Source: Phialophora verrucosa (lineage: Eukaryota > Ascomycota > Eurotiomycetes > Chaetothyriales > Herpotrichiellaceae). Taken from it: a DNA stretch of 64,000 bases. This document shows positions 1-9,793 of this stretch, piece by piece. Position numbers and translations under genes: made by a program. The DNA lies in NCBI GenBank assembly GCA_002099365.1, contig MSED01000002.1, positions 1,116,001 to 1,180,000 on the forward strand, in the 5' to 3' direction. The notes beneath the pieces were generated by a model. That model ran no database searches and was not told the DNA's origin. It was given only the letters and a program-made list of their open reading frames with translations. How positions within the stretch are numbered: position 1 is the stretch's first letter; every line of letters starts with the position of its first letter.

Positions 1-490
1 CATGGCCTATCCTCATCCCTGGCAACCGGCGGTGGACAGACCGTCGCTTGTATCGCCTTATCTTCTCGTCACCGTTCCAGAACTACTTCCAACATTCTCT
101 CACAGTAGTCATTGGTGGGAACGACCCAAGTCCAATCATCTTGTCATTAGCGGCAGCTCGTGCCGTTAGTGGAATGATTAGCTGTTCCTACAATGGTAAA
201 GACTCTATAATATGTTGCGTGGATGCGCAGATTCGAATGTCATAAAACCTTATCGCCATGACATATATCGAATAGGGTGTTGATAACAATTTGGCTGGAC
301 TCTGATTCCAACATCATGAATCTTAGAGCAAGCGGCAAGCATACCAACTAGCTAGAATCAAAAGCTCCTAACCTACACCCCTAAACCTTCAAGGTCACCA
401 AGCAGAGAGTCGTCACAACAGAAGCACCCCCAAGCTGGAGCAGCGTAACAGCTTCATCTCTCTCTGCATGAGGCACGCTGCTAAACTGCC
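1..490. other. no gene recognised at left edge
   Basis: Short open frames only, none with a recognisable domain or a credible splice pattern. The right part is the region downstream of the minus-strand P450 whose stop codon lies at 491. Confidence 0.5.
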
Positions 491-2262
491 CTAAATCTTC
501 TCCACCACCACCTTGCTCAAATCCTCTTTGAGCGCCTTTTGCAGAGCATCCTCATTCCTTGGAACGAACTTCACCCTGTAACTTTTGGGCTGCGTCGTCA
601 GCGCGGTAGGATCTGCCACCCCGTGTACCGGATGACTGTCGATTTCACCGTCCGGCTGGATCTCGTAGCTGCTAAGCAGACGCAAGAAAAGAACATAGAG
701 CTCGCGGTAAGCCATTTGCATCCCGATACACATTCTTTGGCCTACTCCGAAAGTGAAGATAGGCGCCTCGGGCTGTTCCGACCACCGTTCAGGGCGAAAA
801 CTCTCAGGATCGTCCCACACATTGGTGTCTAGAACGGAGTCCATCAGCTGAAATGACTCAAATCAGGGCGTACAGCGGTGTTGACTTACCCATATTGCAC
901 GCCCAGGCGTTGAGGAAGATTACCGTGCCTTTTGGGATCAACTTGCCCTGGTATTCAAAATCGCTAATAGACCGTCGTGGGAGCGACAGGCGTGTCACTG
1001 TATAGTATCTGCACCCGTTTCAGTTCAGCGCTTTGAGAGCTCTTTCCTACCACACACCTCAGAATCTCCTTGATCATATTCACCAGGTATTTGCATGTTT
1101 GTTGGTCGTTTGCGTCGCAAAGTGGTGATTCATCATCGTAAATCTCTCGAATTGCTGCAATTGCTTTGCCCTGGATCTCTGGCATCGCCGCTAACATTGC
1201 AATGCCCCAGCTCACTGCCGAGTTCATGGTGTCAAGTCCTGCAGCAAGCATTGTCAGATTCAAACTGGTGAGTTCAACATCGTCCAACTTTGCGTCCTTG
1301 TCCCGTCGTACGTTCGCTCTGATGCAGTCCTTTTGCTCACCCTTCGCCATCCTTTCTTCCATTTGCTTGTCAAGATGACTGATATAAAAGTCCCTTCGAC
1401 TCCGCATTGTGCTCGCGATCTTCGACTCAGAGTTAAAGGGGTTCAATCTCAATAACGGAATGTAGTCCTGTAAGTTTCCAGTAGTACTCCGAAAATTACT
1501 GATCGTATCCTCAACGTAAATCATCTCGCGGAACAGCTCGGACTGTGATTCCATGCGATCTCCCCAATGGAGCGTAAGACCAAGACTCAAATTCATCCGT
1601 AGAAAGAGAGGCATGGGCTCAACCGATTTTTGACCAGCCTGACCGTAGCGGTATGCCTCAGCCAAGAACACTCTTGTCTCCGCGTCGATATGGGGGACAT
1701 AGCTCTCGACAGCCGGTCTGTTGAGTGCAGTCGCGGCAGCTTTGCGTCGACGCTTTAGTGACTCGGTGAATGGCGAGGTACCCAAGGTGGTACCCGATGT
1801 TGTGGATATGATCTAAATGTTCAGTCCGAATCCGTTACGATAGGTACCATACATATGTCTTACCTTGTGGAAAGTGTAGAACTCGGGCCTCGAAGCTGTT
1901 GCGCGGCCATTTTGCACCAATATCGCTTTCGCAGCGGCAGCGCTGTTTACAACCAGAACAGGGATGTTTCCGAGCTGTATTTGGTATACCTCTCCATGCT
2001 CTCTTGCCCAAGACCGATACTGTTCCGGTGCATCCCTGCCACGAATTTGGTAGAGATTGCCCACTATTGGCAGGCCTGCTGGACCACGAAAGTTTGGAAT
2101 CCGCAGAGACCACCGCACGAGCTCATAGATAATCAGCAGCAACGTTGTTGAGAAAAGGACACCCGAGAGCACAAAGTAGCCTGGGGAGCGAATGTTCAAA
2201 ATCTCGGTGATTCCTTTCTGCATGTTGACCGAACTGGAAGGTGCAGTATCTGGAAAACCCAT
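491..2262 (-). CDS. cytochrome P450, CYP504-like, possibly broken
   Basis: Haem-thiolate monooxygenase, probably anchored in the ER by the hydrophobic segment at residues about 30-50. Seen: a proline-rich start (FRGPAGLPIVGN), ASRPEFYTFHK, GTSPFTESLKRRRKAA, an I-helix AAGLDTMNSA, the K-helix ExxR in KEILR, PERW and the haem loop FGVGQRMCIG. These resemble CYP504 enzymes, which hydroxylate phenylacetate or 3-hydroxyphenylacetate for the homogentisate route; that substrate is inference. Exons read 2262-1864, 1812-about 1056, 997-890 and 847-491. The last junction does not fit: exon 3 leaves one extra base before GTAAGT, while exon 4 after its only good acceptor needs none, and the spliced frame soon hits TGA. 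It is therefore a pseudogene, an unusual splice or a sequence error. It is divergent from the thioesterase. Confidence 0.75.
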
Positions 2263-2730
2263 ATGAAAATGGGGTCGTCAAACAATGTTAAATCAAGCCC
2301 GCTGCATTCACAACCCGACGGCCAGCATCTCGCGCGAACAGCTCATCCGCAAGTATGTAGTCTCTGACAGGGCGAACCTTCTTCAAACGAGTCTCTGAAG
2401 GCGGACGACGGAAATTCAAAAGAATTCTGAGTTCCGAAGTTCCTTAGCTCCGCGGACCATGTTTCCGAACGTGAAGCGACCATATGATCAGAGTGCCTTT
2501 CAAGGTGTATCAGCAAAAGGATTTTCGTCCAGGCTTCCTATGAAGCGGCCTCACTGCCATAATGGATGTGAGATGCTTCGCTGTTCTGGACTTGTGTATT
2601 CGGCCAGTGAATTTTGTTTTTGTCAGGCTTTTGTCACTGGCACAGGCATGCCGCTATCTTTCATCTCTGCATAGTTGAACCTTGCCCACTCCTGTTTAGT
2701 GCCAACATCAACTGCTATACTTTGGATGAG
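2263..2730. promoter_or_regulatory. divergent promoter, P450 / thioesterase
   Basis: 468 bp separate the ATG of the minus-strand P450 from the ATG of the plus-strand thioesterase, so both promoters and leaders must fit here. No TATA box or known operator is convincing. Shared control of the two genes is inference from spacing. Confidence 0.5.
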
Positions 2731-3344
2731 ATGCAAGAACCTCAATATGCTGGCAACCTGCTTGCGGTCCCAGGAATAGCCTTCGACGTAAATGTGGTAG
2801 ACCCGAAGGAGCGAATCCAAGCATTTATCAATTCCTACCAGCGGCACGAAGCTACACAGTTGGATGTAATTCAACCCTTTGTCCTTTCCTGATACGATTT
2901 CAAACAGTTTCTAACAAAGGGGTTCAGTACTTTGACGATGTCTTAATACGGGATCGCCTTAAGATTGTCGCGGCAACGTCACCACCGCACGTCACGGCAA
3001 CCTTCGAGCTTGCGGTCACTCAGGAGTTCACAAACAGAATGGGAAATGTGCACGGTGGCGCTGTGGCCCTAATCTTCGATAGTGTTACGACCATGTGTCA
3101 GGCACCGGCATCTCGCAATGATTTCTGGCGGTTTGGGGGTGTATCAAGGAGTCTTTCCATCACCTATCTCAGACCTATCAAATTAGGAATGGTAGTCCTG
3201 ATAGAATGTGAAGTACTGCAGATCGGGAGAAGATTAGCCACGATACGGGGAACAATGAAAAGTAAGGAGAGCGGGGCAGTACTCTCTGTTGCAGAGCATA
3301 ACAAAGCTAGTGTGGAGATTGCGCAAGAAGCAAGCAAACTGTGA
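2731..3344 (+). CDS. 4HBT hot-dog thioesterase with C-terminal SKL
   Basis: Acyl-CoA thioesterase-like protein of the PaaI/ACOT13 type, 183 residues. Exon 1 is 2731-2865, the intron 2866-2927 (GTAATT, CTAAC, CAG, phase 0) and exon 2 2928-3344. The hot-dog signature is clear: NRMGNVHGGAVALIFDSVTT, then SLSITYLRPIKLG. The N and the HGG stretch match the active-site loop and helix of this family. The protein ends in ASKL and stop, a canonical PTS1, so peroxisomal matrix location is predicted. It would hydrolyse a CoA thioester, perhaps of an aromatic or fatty acid. It stands head-to-head with the P450 and upstream of the DUF3237 relic and the dehalogenase-like gene. The ATG at 2731 is the one that gives the phase-matched exon. 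Confidence 0.8.
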
Positions 3345-3891
3345 GGAGCTTCAAGATCATGCTTTGAGGTCGGACCAACATCCAGGACACTTCCATACTA
3401 TTGTGAATATCCGCCAAGAACTACGTTATCCGAAATGTTCTCTAGCTACATGTAGGAGTCTTTGTCTCGTCCTTTTATGGGCTTCACTTCTGCTATCATC
3501 AGGATTTGGGACCGGGTTTGGAGGTTGTCAAGTTTCGTTATCTCCTTTATTGGGAGTCTCACAGGCAGCAAGTCGGCCAACATCTTTCGCAGCATACGAC
3601 GGCAATCAGAAACTGAATGGTGACTTGTGATGCATGAACCAATGCAACCTTCGACGGAGATGATTCCCCTGTTACGGTCAGCCTTGTGGACACAGCCTTG
3701 CTGGCGGCAACCCCGCATGTTCTCCGCATACATGACTTGGGTGTAACTGCGCCGTGCTGCGCCTACATCCCTGTCGCTCCAGGCCCATTGTACTCATACT
3801 TCTTTTGCACAGAGGTATTGCAGCAGTCTCCGATATTCCTTGCTGTTATGTAACCTCTGTTGCCTTTGATCGAGTCTCGAACACAGTCCAC
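3345..3891. other. intergenic, nothing recognised
   Basis: 3' flank of the thioesterase and upstream flank of the DUF3237 relic. Open frames on both strands here have no recognisable composition or domain. Confidence 0.4.
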
Positions 3892-4330
3892 ATGACTCCC
3901 CAGCTAGAACATGTCTTTACATTACAGGCCTTTATATCCAACGCGACCATTGACCTTGGCAGAATTGACGCCGGTCAGCACCACACCAGTACAACCATCA
4001 TCAGTGGCTGCATCAAGGGATTCCAGGCTGTTGCGGCGAAGGCCTTGACTAGGGCCTCATACCGAGCAATAGCCGATGTAATCAAACCAAAAGTACTTTT
4101 AAAGCAAAAGCTTTGTTCGCGTGCAAATTAGAGGTACGAGTAGAGTAGTCATCCGGCGTCAGGCTACGGGCGCACGATCTTGCCACTTCCGAAGGACCTG
4201 CTTGGTTCGGCTCCAATTCCGAGATTTGGATGTTGTCGCTGTGGGTCTACACCTATCTCTATCCAAGGTGATTCCGGATTTCGAAGCCTAGGGCATGTTG
4301 TGGTAAACGTCTACAAGGTCTTGCGTATTA
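3892..4330 (+). pseudogene. decayed DUF3237-family gene
   Basis: From the ATG at 3892 the frame reads like the start of DUF3237 proteins: PQLEHVFTLQAFIS, then a stretch IDLGRIDAGQH and TTIISGCIKG, matching their usual LExxFTL ... IDVG ... ITGG core. After about 4030 the matching signal leaves this frame: another frame offers GEGLD followed by TAG, where the family has GGxDW. The frame at 4255-4325 reads GHVVVNVYKVL, like the family C-terminus. One frameshift and at least one stop would be needed to link the parts, so I call it a relic. DUF3237 proteins have no agreed function but often sit beside catabolic enzymes. The assignment rests on short motifs remembered from the family. Confidence 0.4.
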
Positions 4331-4427
4331 ATACCATAGCTTTGGCACTTCGATGCATCAGGATCTTGCGGCAAAATAGAAGCCAGAGTCTCTATCCGAA
4401 TCTCAGCATTTCTCTCATCCATTAGAC

Positions 4428-5366
4428 ATGGCCGGCAAAGACATATCTCCCGAATTCCCCTTCACCCTCCATCGTATCAAGGTCTTAGATGCCGAGATGG
4501 CCTACGTCGATACTGACCCGGGACGGACGTCTCAGCGAAAGCCAGTCATGCTCTTCCTACATGGCAATCCGACTTCGTCGTATCTGTGGCGCAACATCAT
4601 TCCTCATCTTTCAAACGACATCCGCTGTATTGCGCCAGATCTTATTGGTATGGGTGCATCGGACAAGCTTCCCCATCTTACCTACCGGTTTGTTGAGCAC
4701 GCCCTCTACCTCGACGAATTCATTGCCGCCGTCATACCAAGGAGTCAGCCTGTCGTCCTCGTCGTCCATGATTGGGGCTCTGCGCTAGGCTTCCACTGGG
4801 CCCGCCGCAACGAGCATCGGGTGGCTGGTCTTGCTTTCATGGAGTTTGTCGCACCGATGACATGGGAACGTTTCGATCAGGGTGGCTCCAGTATCTTCCG
4901 CCAGTTCCGTGGCCCGCCAGAAGTAGGGCGAAAGCTCATTATTGAAAAGAACGTCTTCATCGAGAGACTTCTGCCCGCTGGGGTCGTTAGGGGGCTGACG
5001 GAGAAGGAGATGCAACATTACCGAAAGCCGTATCTAGAGCCGTCGAGTCGGGAACCGCTTTATCGCTGGCCAAATGAGATACCTATAGAGGGAAAGCCAG
5101 CAGACGTTGTTGCCATTGCGAAGAAGTATCACACATGGCTTCTGGAATGTGAAGTGCCGAAGTTGTTCTTCTATGGCACTCCTGGAGCGCTCATTACAGA
5201 GGGTATAGCCAGTGAATACAGGAAAGCATTGAAGAATGTCACGAGTGTACACATTGGACCTGGGAGGCATTGGCCGCAGGAGGATCACCCGGATCTAATT
5301 GGCAGTGAGCTTGCGGCATGGTTGAAGCAGAGCGTGCGGCACGATGGCGAAAAGAGCAATTTGTAA
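4428..5366 (+). CDS. haloalkane dehalogenase-like alpha/beta hydrolase (HLD-II type)
   Basis: Intronless, 312 residues. Every catalytic position of subfamily II haloalkane dehalogenases can be seen: the halide-binding Asn47 in LHGNPTSS, nucleophile Asp115 with halide-binding Trp116 in VHDWGS, catalytic acid Glu139 in AFMEFVAPM and base His281 in GRHWPQEDHPDLIG. Known members cut carbon-halogen bonds by an SN2 attack of the Asp, giving an alcohol and halide. Whether this enzyme is a true dehalogenase, an epoxide hydrolase or acts on another ester cannot be told from sequence. The C-terminus is SNL, a weak PTS1-like tripeptide. The ATG at 4428 starts the family-length protein. The neighbours (P450, thioesterase, DUF3237 relic) suggest a catabolic setting. 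Such enzymes are best known from bacteria, so transfer is possible but unproven. Confidence 0.88.
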   Translation: MAGKDISPEFPFTLHRIKVLDAEMAYVDTDPGRTSQRKPVMLFLHGNPTSSYLWRNIIPHLSNDIRCIAPDLIGMGASDKLPHLTYRFVEHALYLDEFIAAVIPRSQPVVLVVHDWGSALGFHWARRNEHRVAGLAFMEFVAPMTWERFDQGGSSIFRQFRGPPEVGRKLIIEKNVFIERLLPAGVVRGLTEKEMQHYRKPYLEPSSREPLYRWPNEIPIEGKPADVVAIAKKYHTWLLECEVPKLFFYGTPGALITEGIASEYRKALKNVTSVHIGPGRHWPQEDHPDLIGSELAAWLKQSVRHDGEKSNL

Positions 5367-5614
5367 GGAATTGAAGCTTCGCAGAGATGGTCTTACACAA
5401 CCGCAAGGGAGCATATCCAGTCGTGTCACGGTGTGAATCGGAGAGACCTGCTGGAAAGTAGGCCAGGGATTTGATTGTGCGAGCTTGCGAGCTTTCGTCG
5501 TGTATGGACGGCAAATCTTTTGGTTGATTAAACGACAAGAAATAAATCACTCTTCTTCGTCGTCTCATTATTATACGAACAATTATATGTGGCTTTGAAT
5601 GCATCATTGGAATT

Positions 5615-5644
5615 CCCCTTCGAGTCTGATCAGACTCGAAGGGG
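5615..5644. repeat. perfect 30-bp palindrome
   Basis: CCCCTTCGAGTCT, then GATC overlapping the centre, then the exact reverse complement ending in GGGG. All 30 bases are self-complementary with no spacer. It lies about 250 bp after the stop of the dehalogenase-like gene. It could form a cruciform or bind a dimeric factor. It is too far downstream to call a terminator, and it carries no flanking duplication that I can see. Confidence 0.85.
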
Positions 5645-6289
5645 GCGGGACTTCAAGGTCACATCATTTCGTGGAACCAGCCATTGAGTCCAAACCATCA
5701 CACATCTCTCGAGGAACTCAAGCATACTGCGCAGTCGAGTTCCAATCTCCATTTCGCAGCAGGGCAGATACCACCAGGATTAGTCGTTCGATATCCAGCG
5801 AATCTAGGACTATGGGCCACCTACAGATACTGATAGTGGTGTGCAAAATGACACCTCGACTGAAGTAGGTCCACCCACCATCCGCACATGGCAGATTCCA
5901 GATACGCAATCACCTTTCCTCGAATGCATGCTTAGGTCAGACCACAGTCTCATCGCCAATTTCTCGTTATTGACAGTAAAGGTTGAACAGCCTTCGGAGA
6001 GACTAAGGTGATGACTGGCCGTCTAATCTAAGTCAAAGCATCCAGCACTCCTTGCGATCTCTTAAGAAAAGCGCTTGTGTATTGGCATTAGATTTGTGGC
6101 TAGCAATAGAGGTTGAATGAAATGTGCCTCATGCCACTGTCTCTGACATGATGGCTGTCAATTTCGAGGATTTCGAGCAAGAAAAAGAAGACCTAGTTCC
6201 ACTATCGTGAAGTTCAAAATAGCTTTGGTTTGCAAGAAATTCTTACAAAGCCCGCCGTTGTATTCACCCTCAAGGATCAAGAAGTGCGT

Positions 6290-6545
6290 ATCTTACTTTG
6301 CTCATACGCAACGCGATGAAAAGCTCCTCAAGTCGGGGAAGCAGTATGGCACTGAGCCACCCACCCATGCCCAGGGCTAGATTGGTGGCGACTTTCTCGG
6401 CCACGGGTTCAGCTCAAAATGCCTGTGTAATTTCGATGCTTGAGATGTACTCGTACATAGAGGCATTACTTTTTCCGCGGTGCCGTGCGCCGAAGGCGGT
6501 TTCAAGGATCCTCGCGGTGAATTCATAGTATTTGGCCGAGGCTGC
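6290..6545 (-). pseudogene. coding-like relic, unknown family
   Basis: On the minus strand one frame reads a protein-like stretch (SAKYYEFTARILETAFGARH, then YEYISSIEITQAF), a single TGA, then VAEKVATNLALGMGGWL and LPRLEELFIALRMSK. It has the amphipathic look of a real helical protein, but stops flank it on both sides and no ATG-led model can be built. I do not recognise the family. It may be a dead gene fragment or chance. Confidence 0.25.
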
Positions 6546-6669
6546 TCAATCGGAAGCTCCGTTCCGAGCTTTTCACCAAAGAAGAACGACTAGCTTCCCC
6601 ATCACATCATGATGTTGCGACAACAAGGAGATGCATGGTTCGAAAGCTGATTCTATACACTATACCGAG

Positions 6670-6677
6670 TATAAAAT
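6670..6677 (+). promoter_or_regulatory. TATA-like box
   Basis: TATAAAAT, 85-92 nt before the ATG of the carbonic anhydrase gene, a usual position for a fungal TATA element. Inference from position and match only. Confidence 0.4.
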
Positions 6678-6761
6678 CATAGAAGCGAAGAGTCTTGTCG
6701 CACAGAGTCGTTTGAGACTATCCACTGACCACTTTATACCCTTTACGTCCCAAGAAACGCA

Positions 6762-7437
6762 ATGGCGTTACCCGGCAACCTCCCCAGATGGATGGCGAAG
6801 AACAAAGAGTATGCTAAGAACTTTGAAGCACCGCCTCCAATGGAGCGAATGATGGAGGCAAGCAAAGCAAGTGGCAAGGCCACCTTCATCGGTATGTATC
6901 GCGATAGTCTGATCCTCAGTTCTGCCGCTCAACTTGCCTCGCACGTACAGTGACTTGTCTTGACCCACGCTGCGTGCCCGAGAAGTTCTTCGGACCCAAT
7001 CACTTCGGGCCGGTTTTTCGAAACGCTGGTGGGAGGGCTACGCCGGATGCTATTCGCAGCATCGCGCTCTTAAGGATTCTGACAGGTTGTGAGACTGTTG
7101 CGGTGGTACAACACACTAGTGCGTTGCATTGCCAGTCCGGCGTGTTGTGAAGGATCGGGCACTGATACTTATAGACTGCGGCGTGACGCATTTGACCGAT
7201 GAAGGTGTCGCAAAGGAGGCTTTGGAGAAGATCCCCAATGCGAAAGCAGAGATCGAGAAGATCGACTTTGGATGCTTCAAGGGCGAGGACCTTGAGGAAG
7301 TCATCAAGGCGGATGTCAGGACGCTCAGGGACCAGAAGATTTTGGGCGGTATGAACATTCTGGGTTTCAAGCTAGATACCTTCACTGGCTTGGTCGAGCA
7401 AGTCGAGGTTGAGAAGAGAGGATCCTCTCGGTTGTGA
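6762..7437 (+). CDS. beta-carbonic anhydrase-like protein with C-terminal SRL
   Basis: Small beta-class carbonic anhydrase, predicted to interconvert CO2 and bicarbonate with a zinc ion; 186 residues. Exons 6762-6891, 6951-7118 and 7175-7437; introns of 59 and 56 bp start GTATGT and GTGCGT and keep frame. The zinc and catalytic residues are present: Cys, Asp and Arg in TCLDPRCV, and His and Cys in the spliced HTNCGV. FRNAGGRATPDAIRSI matches the family core. The protein ends in SSRL, a PTS1-type tripeptide, so a peroxisomal form is possible. At 186 residues it is short compared with the main fungal enzyme and fits the minor small beta-CA group. It lies 1.26 kb before PEX7. Confidence 0.82.
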
Positions 7438-8696
7438 TTGGTGACGAACCGGCGACTGAGAATTCAGTCGACGTCCTGATGGAAGGACCCTCAATTCCGT
7501 CGCCTCTGGACCTATCTACCCTTCCCACTAATACCCCGGCTGATCGTTTGACGGACGAGCTCTTGGAGTTCTCTTCTGAGGAGAATACTGGTCGTCTGCA
7601 ACAAGGATCTTCTTTCTGGGGAGTGTTGTGGTTGTTCTGGTCCAGAGAGCGTGTCGATGCCTGGTCCGAAGCAGTATTCTCTGAAGGGACTGGAGTGAGT
7701 CGAAATCTACGTGTATTCCTCCCTCCTGTGAATGCATGTGGGAAAGAGTACATTTCGCTCTCGAACACCTCAGACGACCCCTCCAGAGATCCAATCCTAG
7801 ATGATGGCGAAGGGTTCAAATTTGGCGAACTGCGAGAGGCAAGGCTATGGTATCGCTCGGCCGGTCAAATAAACTGAAAGTACAGCCCGTAGAGGTCCCA
7901 ACGCAGAAAATTATAGCCGGCTTTCCTGAGCTCGATAAAGTTAACGAGATCGGCCATTGCAGCCTATTCAGGGACTTGAAGATGCCGACATGCAGTTTTG
8001 GACATTGTGAGGATCTTGGAGGAAATTTTTCTCGAGGAAACGATATGGAGGACATGTCACTTAACACGACCACCAAAACACATTTGGTGCAAGACACTTC
8101 AAGTTTGTGGCGGTCACGACGACTCCCGATATAAATCGACTCAACTTAGGCGTCTAGTTGACCCTTGGGCTGGATTGACATGCTGTGCTCATCATGGACG
8201 CTCTCGCGTCTTTCTACCCGGCGAATCCTGCGGTACATCGAAGCTGAAGCCGTTAAATATTATGATCAATACTTCAGGATGAAACTTTCGGGCGACCCGC
8301 TTCCGATAACGATTAGGCTGGCGTTCGTAAACAAATTCTGACCTAGCGACTGGGAGGAGGTAATTGTAGAAATCTTAATATTGTGCTGAGGGACCAGATT
8401 CAAAACCAGTGAAGCAGAAACGGACTGTAAGACCTGGCCGAACGTCGAAGCTTGCGGGTGCAAGCAGAGTGGATGTGCGGCTGGCCTTGGATGGCGGGGG
8501 AAGAAACCTCGGCACGCCAAAGTCGTGCGCGGTCCTCATTCTGCTCTCACTTTCCTTGCAGCTTCCGCACAGTCGGCGCTACAATTATACACAGTGTTCT
8601 TCAGAAGCGGCATGGTAGACGGAAGATCTCTCCTTAGTACCTGGGCCAGATCGATGAACGGATCCCGAGCGCAATGAGTGAAAACCGAGATCAGCC
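7438..8696. other. intergenic, with an unsupported ORF pair
   Basis: 7434-7877 is open for 147 codons on the plus strand and 7382-7819 for 145 codons on the minus strand. Neither has a domain, a matching exon partner or an obvious gene start. I cannot decide whether either is used. The last 400 bp should hold the PEX7 promoter. Confidence 0.35.
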
Positions 8697-9793
8697 ATGC
8701 TAGAGTTTCGGACGCAAGGCTTTCAAGGCTATTCAGTCAAGTATTCTCCATTCTTCGACAATCGAATAGCCGTCGCCGCAGCAGCAAACTATGGCTTGGT
8801 TGGGAATGGGCGGCTCTACGTCCTGGAGCTGACTTCTCATGGCATTGTGCCTTTGAAAGTGTACTGGCCCATATTTCACCTAATATTTCAAAGCAAGAAA
8901 CTCGTGCTAACTGCTTGTGCCTATCCACCAGCTACCCTACACAAGACGCCCTCTACGACGTAACCCATTCTGAAGCACACTCCTTTCATATCCTGACCTC
9001 CTCCGGTGACGGCACGCTCCGTCTTTATGACACGTCCTTGGCCCCCGAGTTTCCCATCGCAAAGTTCGAAGAACATTCTCGAGAGGCTTTCTCATGTAGC
9101 TGGAATCTCACGTCAAAGGCAACTTTCGCCTCTTCTTCGTGGGATGGCACCGTCAAGATATGGAATCCGGAACGACAGCAAAGTCTGCTGACACTTCCCA
9201 CCCATTCGTGCACATATAGTGTCCAATGGAATCCTCACAACGATGGCATGCTCAGTGCGGTATGTTCAGACAGCCACCTGCGGGTGTGGGATTTGAGGAC
9301 ACCCGCAAGTGCAAGCAACCATCTTGTACTGCAGATCCCGATCCATGCCGCTCCTTTGTCCGCCGCCGCCGGTGTCGGGAAAATCCAACCAACCTTCCCA
9401 CCTGCGGAAGCTCTGACTCATGATTGGAACAAGTACCGAGGCACAGTCGTCGCGACCGGCGGCGTTGACAGAATCATTCGGACATTCGATATTCGTCAGC
9501 CCAAGGGGCCCCTCCAGCTGTTGCAAGGTCACGGTTACGCAGTACGGAAGGTTGCATGGAGCCCACACCTCCCAGATCTGCTACTCAGCGCCAGCTACGA
9601 CATGACCTGTCGAGTCTGGACCGATGGAGGCGAGCAAAGAGGCCCCGCCAGAGAACTTGGCAGTATGGGAAGACATACCGAGTTTGTGACCGGGGTCGAT
9701 TGGTGCTTGTTCGGGTCAGAAGGGTGGGCTGCCAGTTGTGGTTGGGATGAACGTCTTTGCGTTTGGGATGTGAGAACAGTCATGCGTTCGTGA
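8697..9793 (+). CDS. PEX7: peroxin 7, PTS2 receptor
   Basis: WD40 protein of 341 residues that binds PTS2 peptides in the cytosol and brings cargo to the peroxisome docking complex. Exon 1 is 8697-8860, the intron 8861-8931 (GTACTG, GCTAAC, CAG) and exon 2 8932-9793. This donor is the one that keeps phase with YPTQDALYDV. N-terminal GYSVKYSPFFDNRIAVAAA and NYGLVGNGRLYVL are hallmark PEX7 motifs. WD repeats follow: GDGTLRLYD, WDGTVKIWN, SDSHLRVWD, VDRIIRTFD, YDMTCRVW and WDERLCVWD. About six to seven blades are visible, as expected. A possible cargo, the thiolase at 52.7 kb, has a PTS2-like peptide. Confidence 0.93.

Larger units (their letters stand above)
5367..6761. other. gene-poor interval
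   Basis: Holds the 30-bp palindrome at 5615, a minus-strand coding-like stretch near 6290-6545 and the TATA-like box before the carbonic anhydrase gene. No intact gene is supported. Confidence 0.5.

Noticed and set aside
2731..5366. A complete new catabolic gene cluster
   Set aside because: Only two of the four genes are clearly intact and there is no regulator or transporter beside them; kept as separate observations.
7434..7877. Overlapping 147- and 145-codon ORFs on both strands
   Set aside because: Mutual shadows; neither shows a motif or splice partner, so no gene was called.
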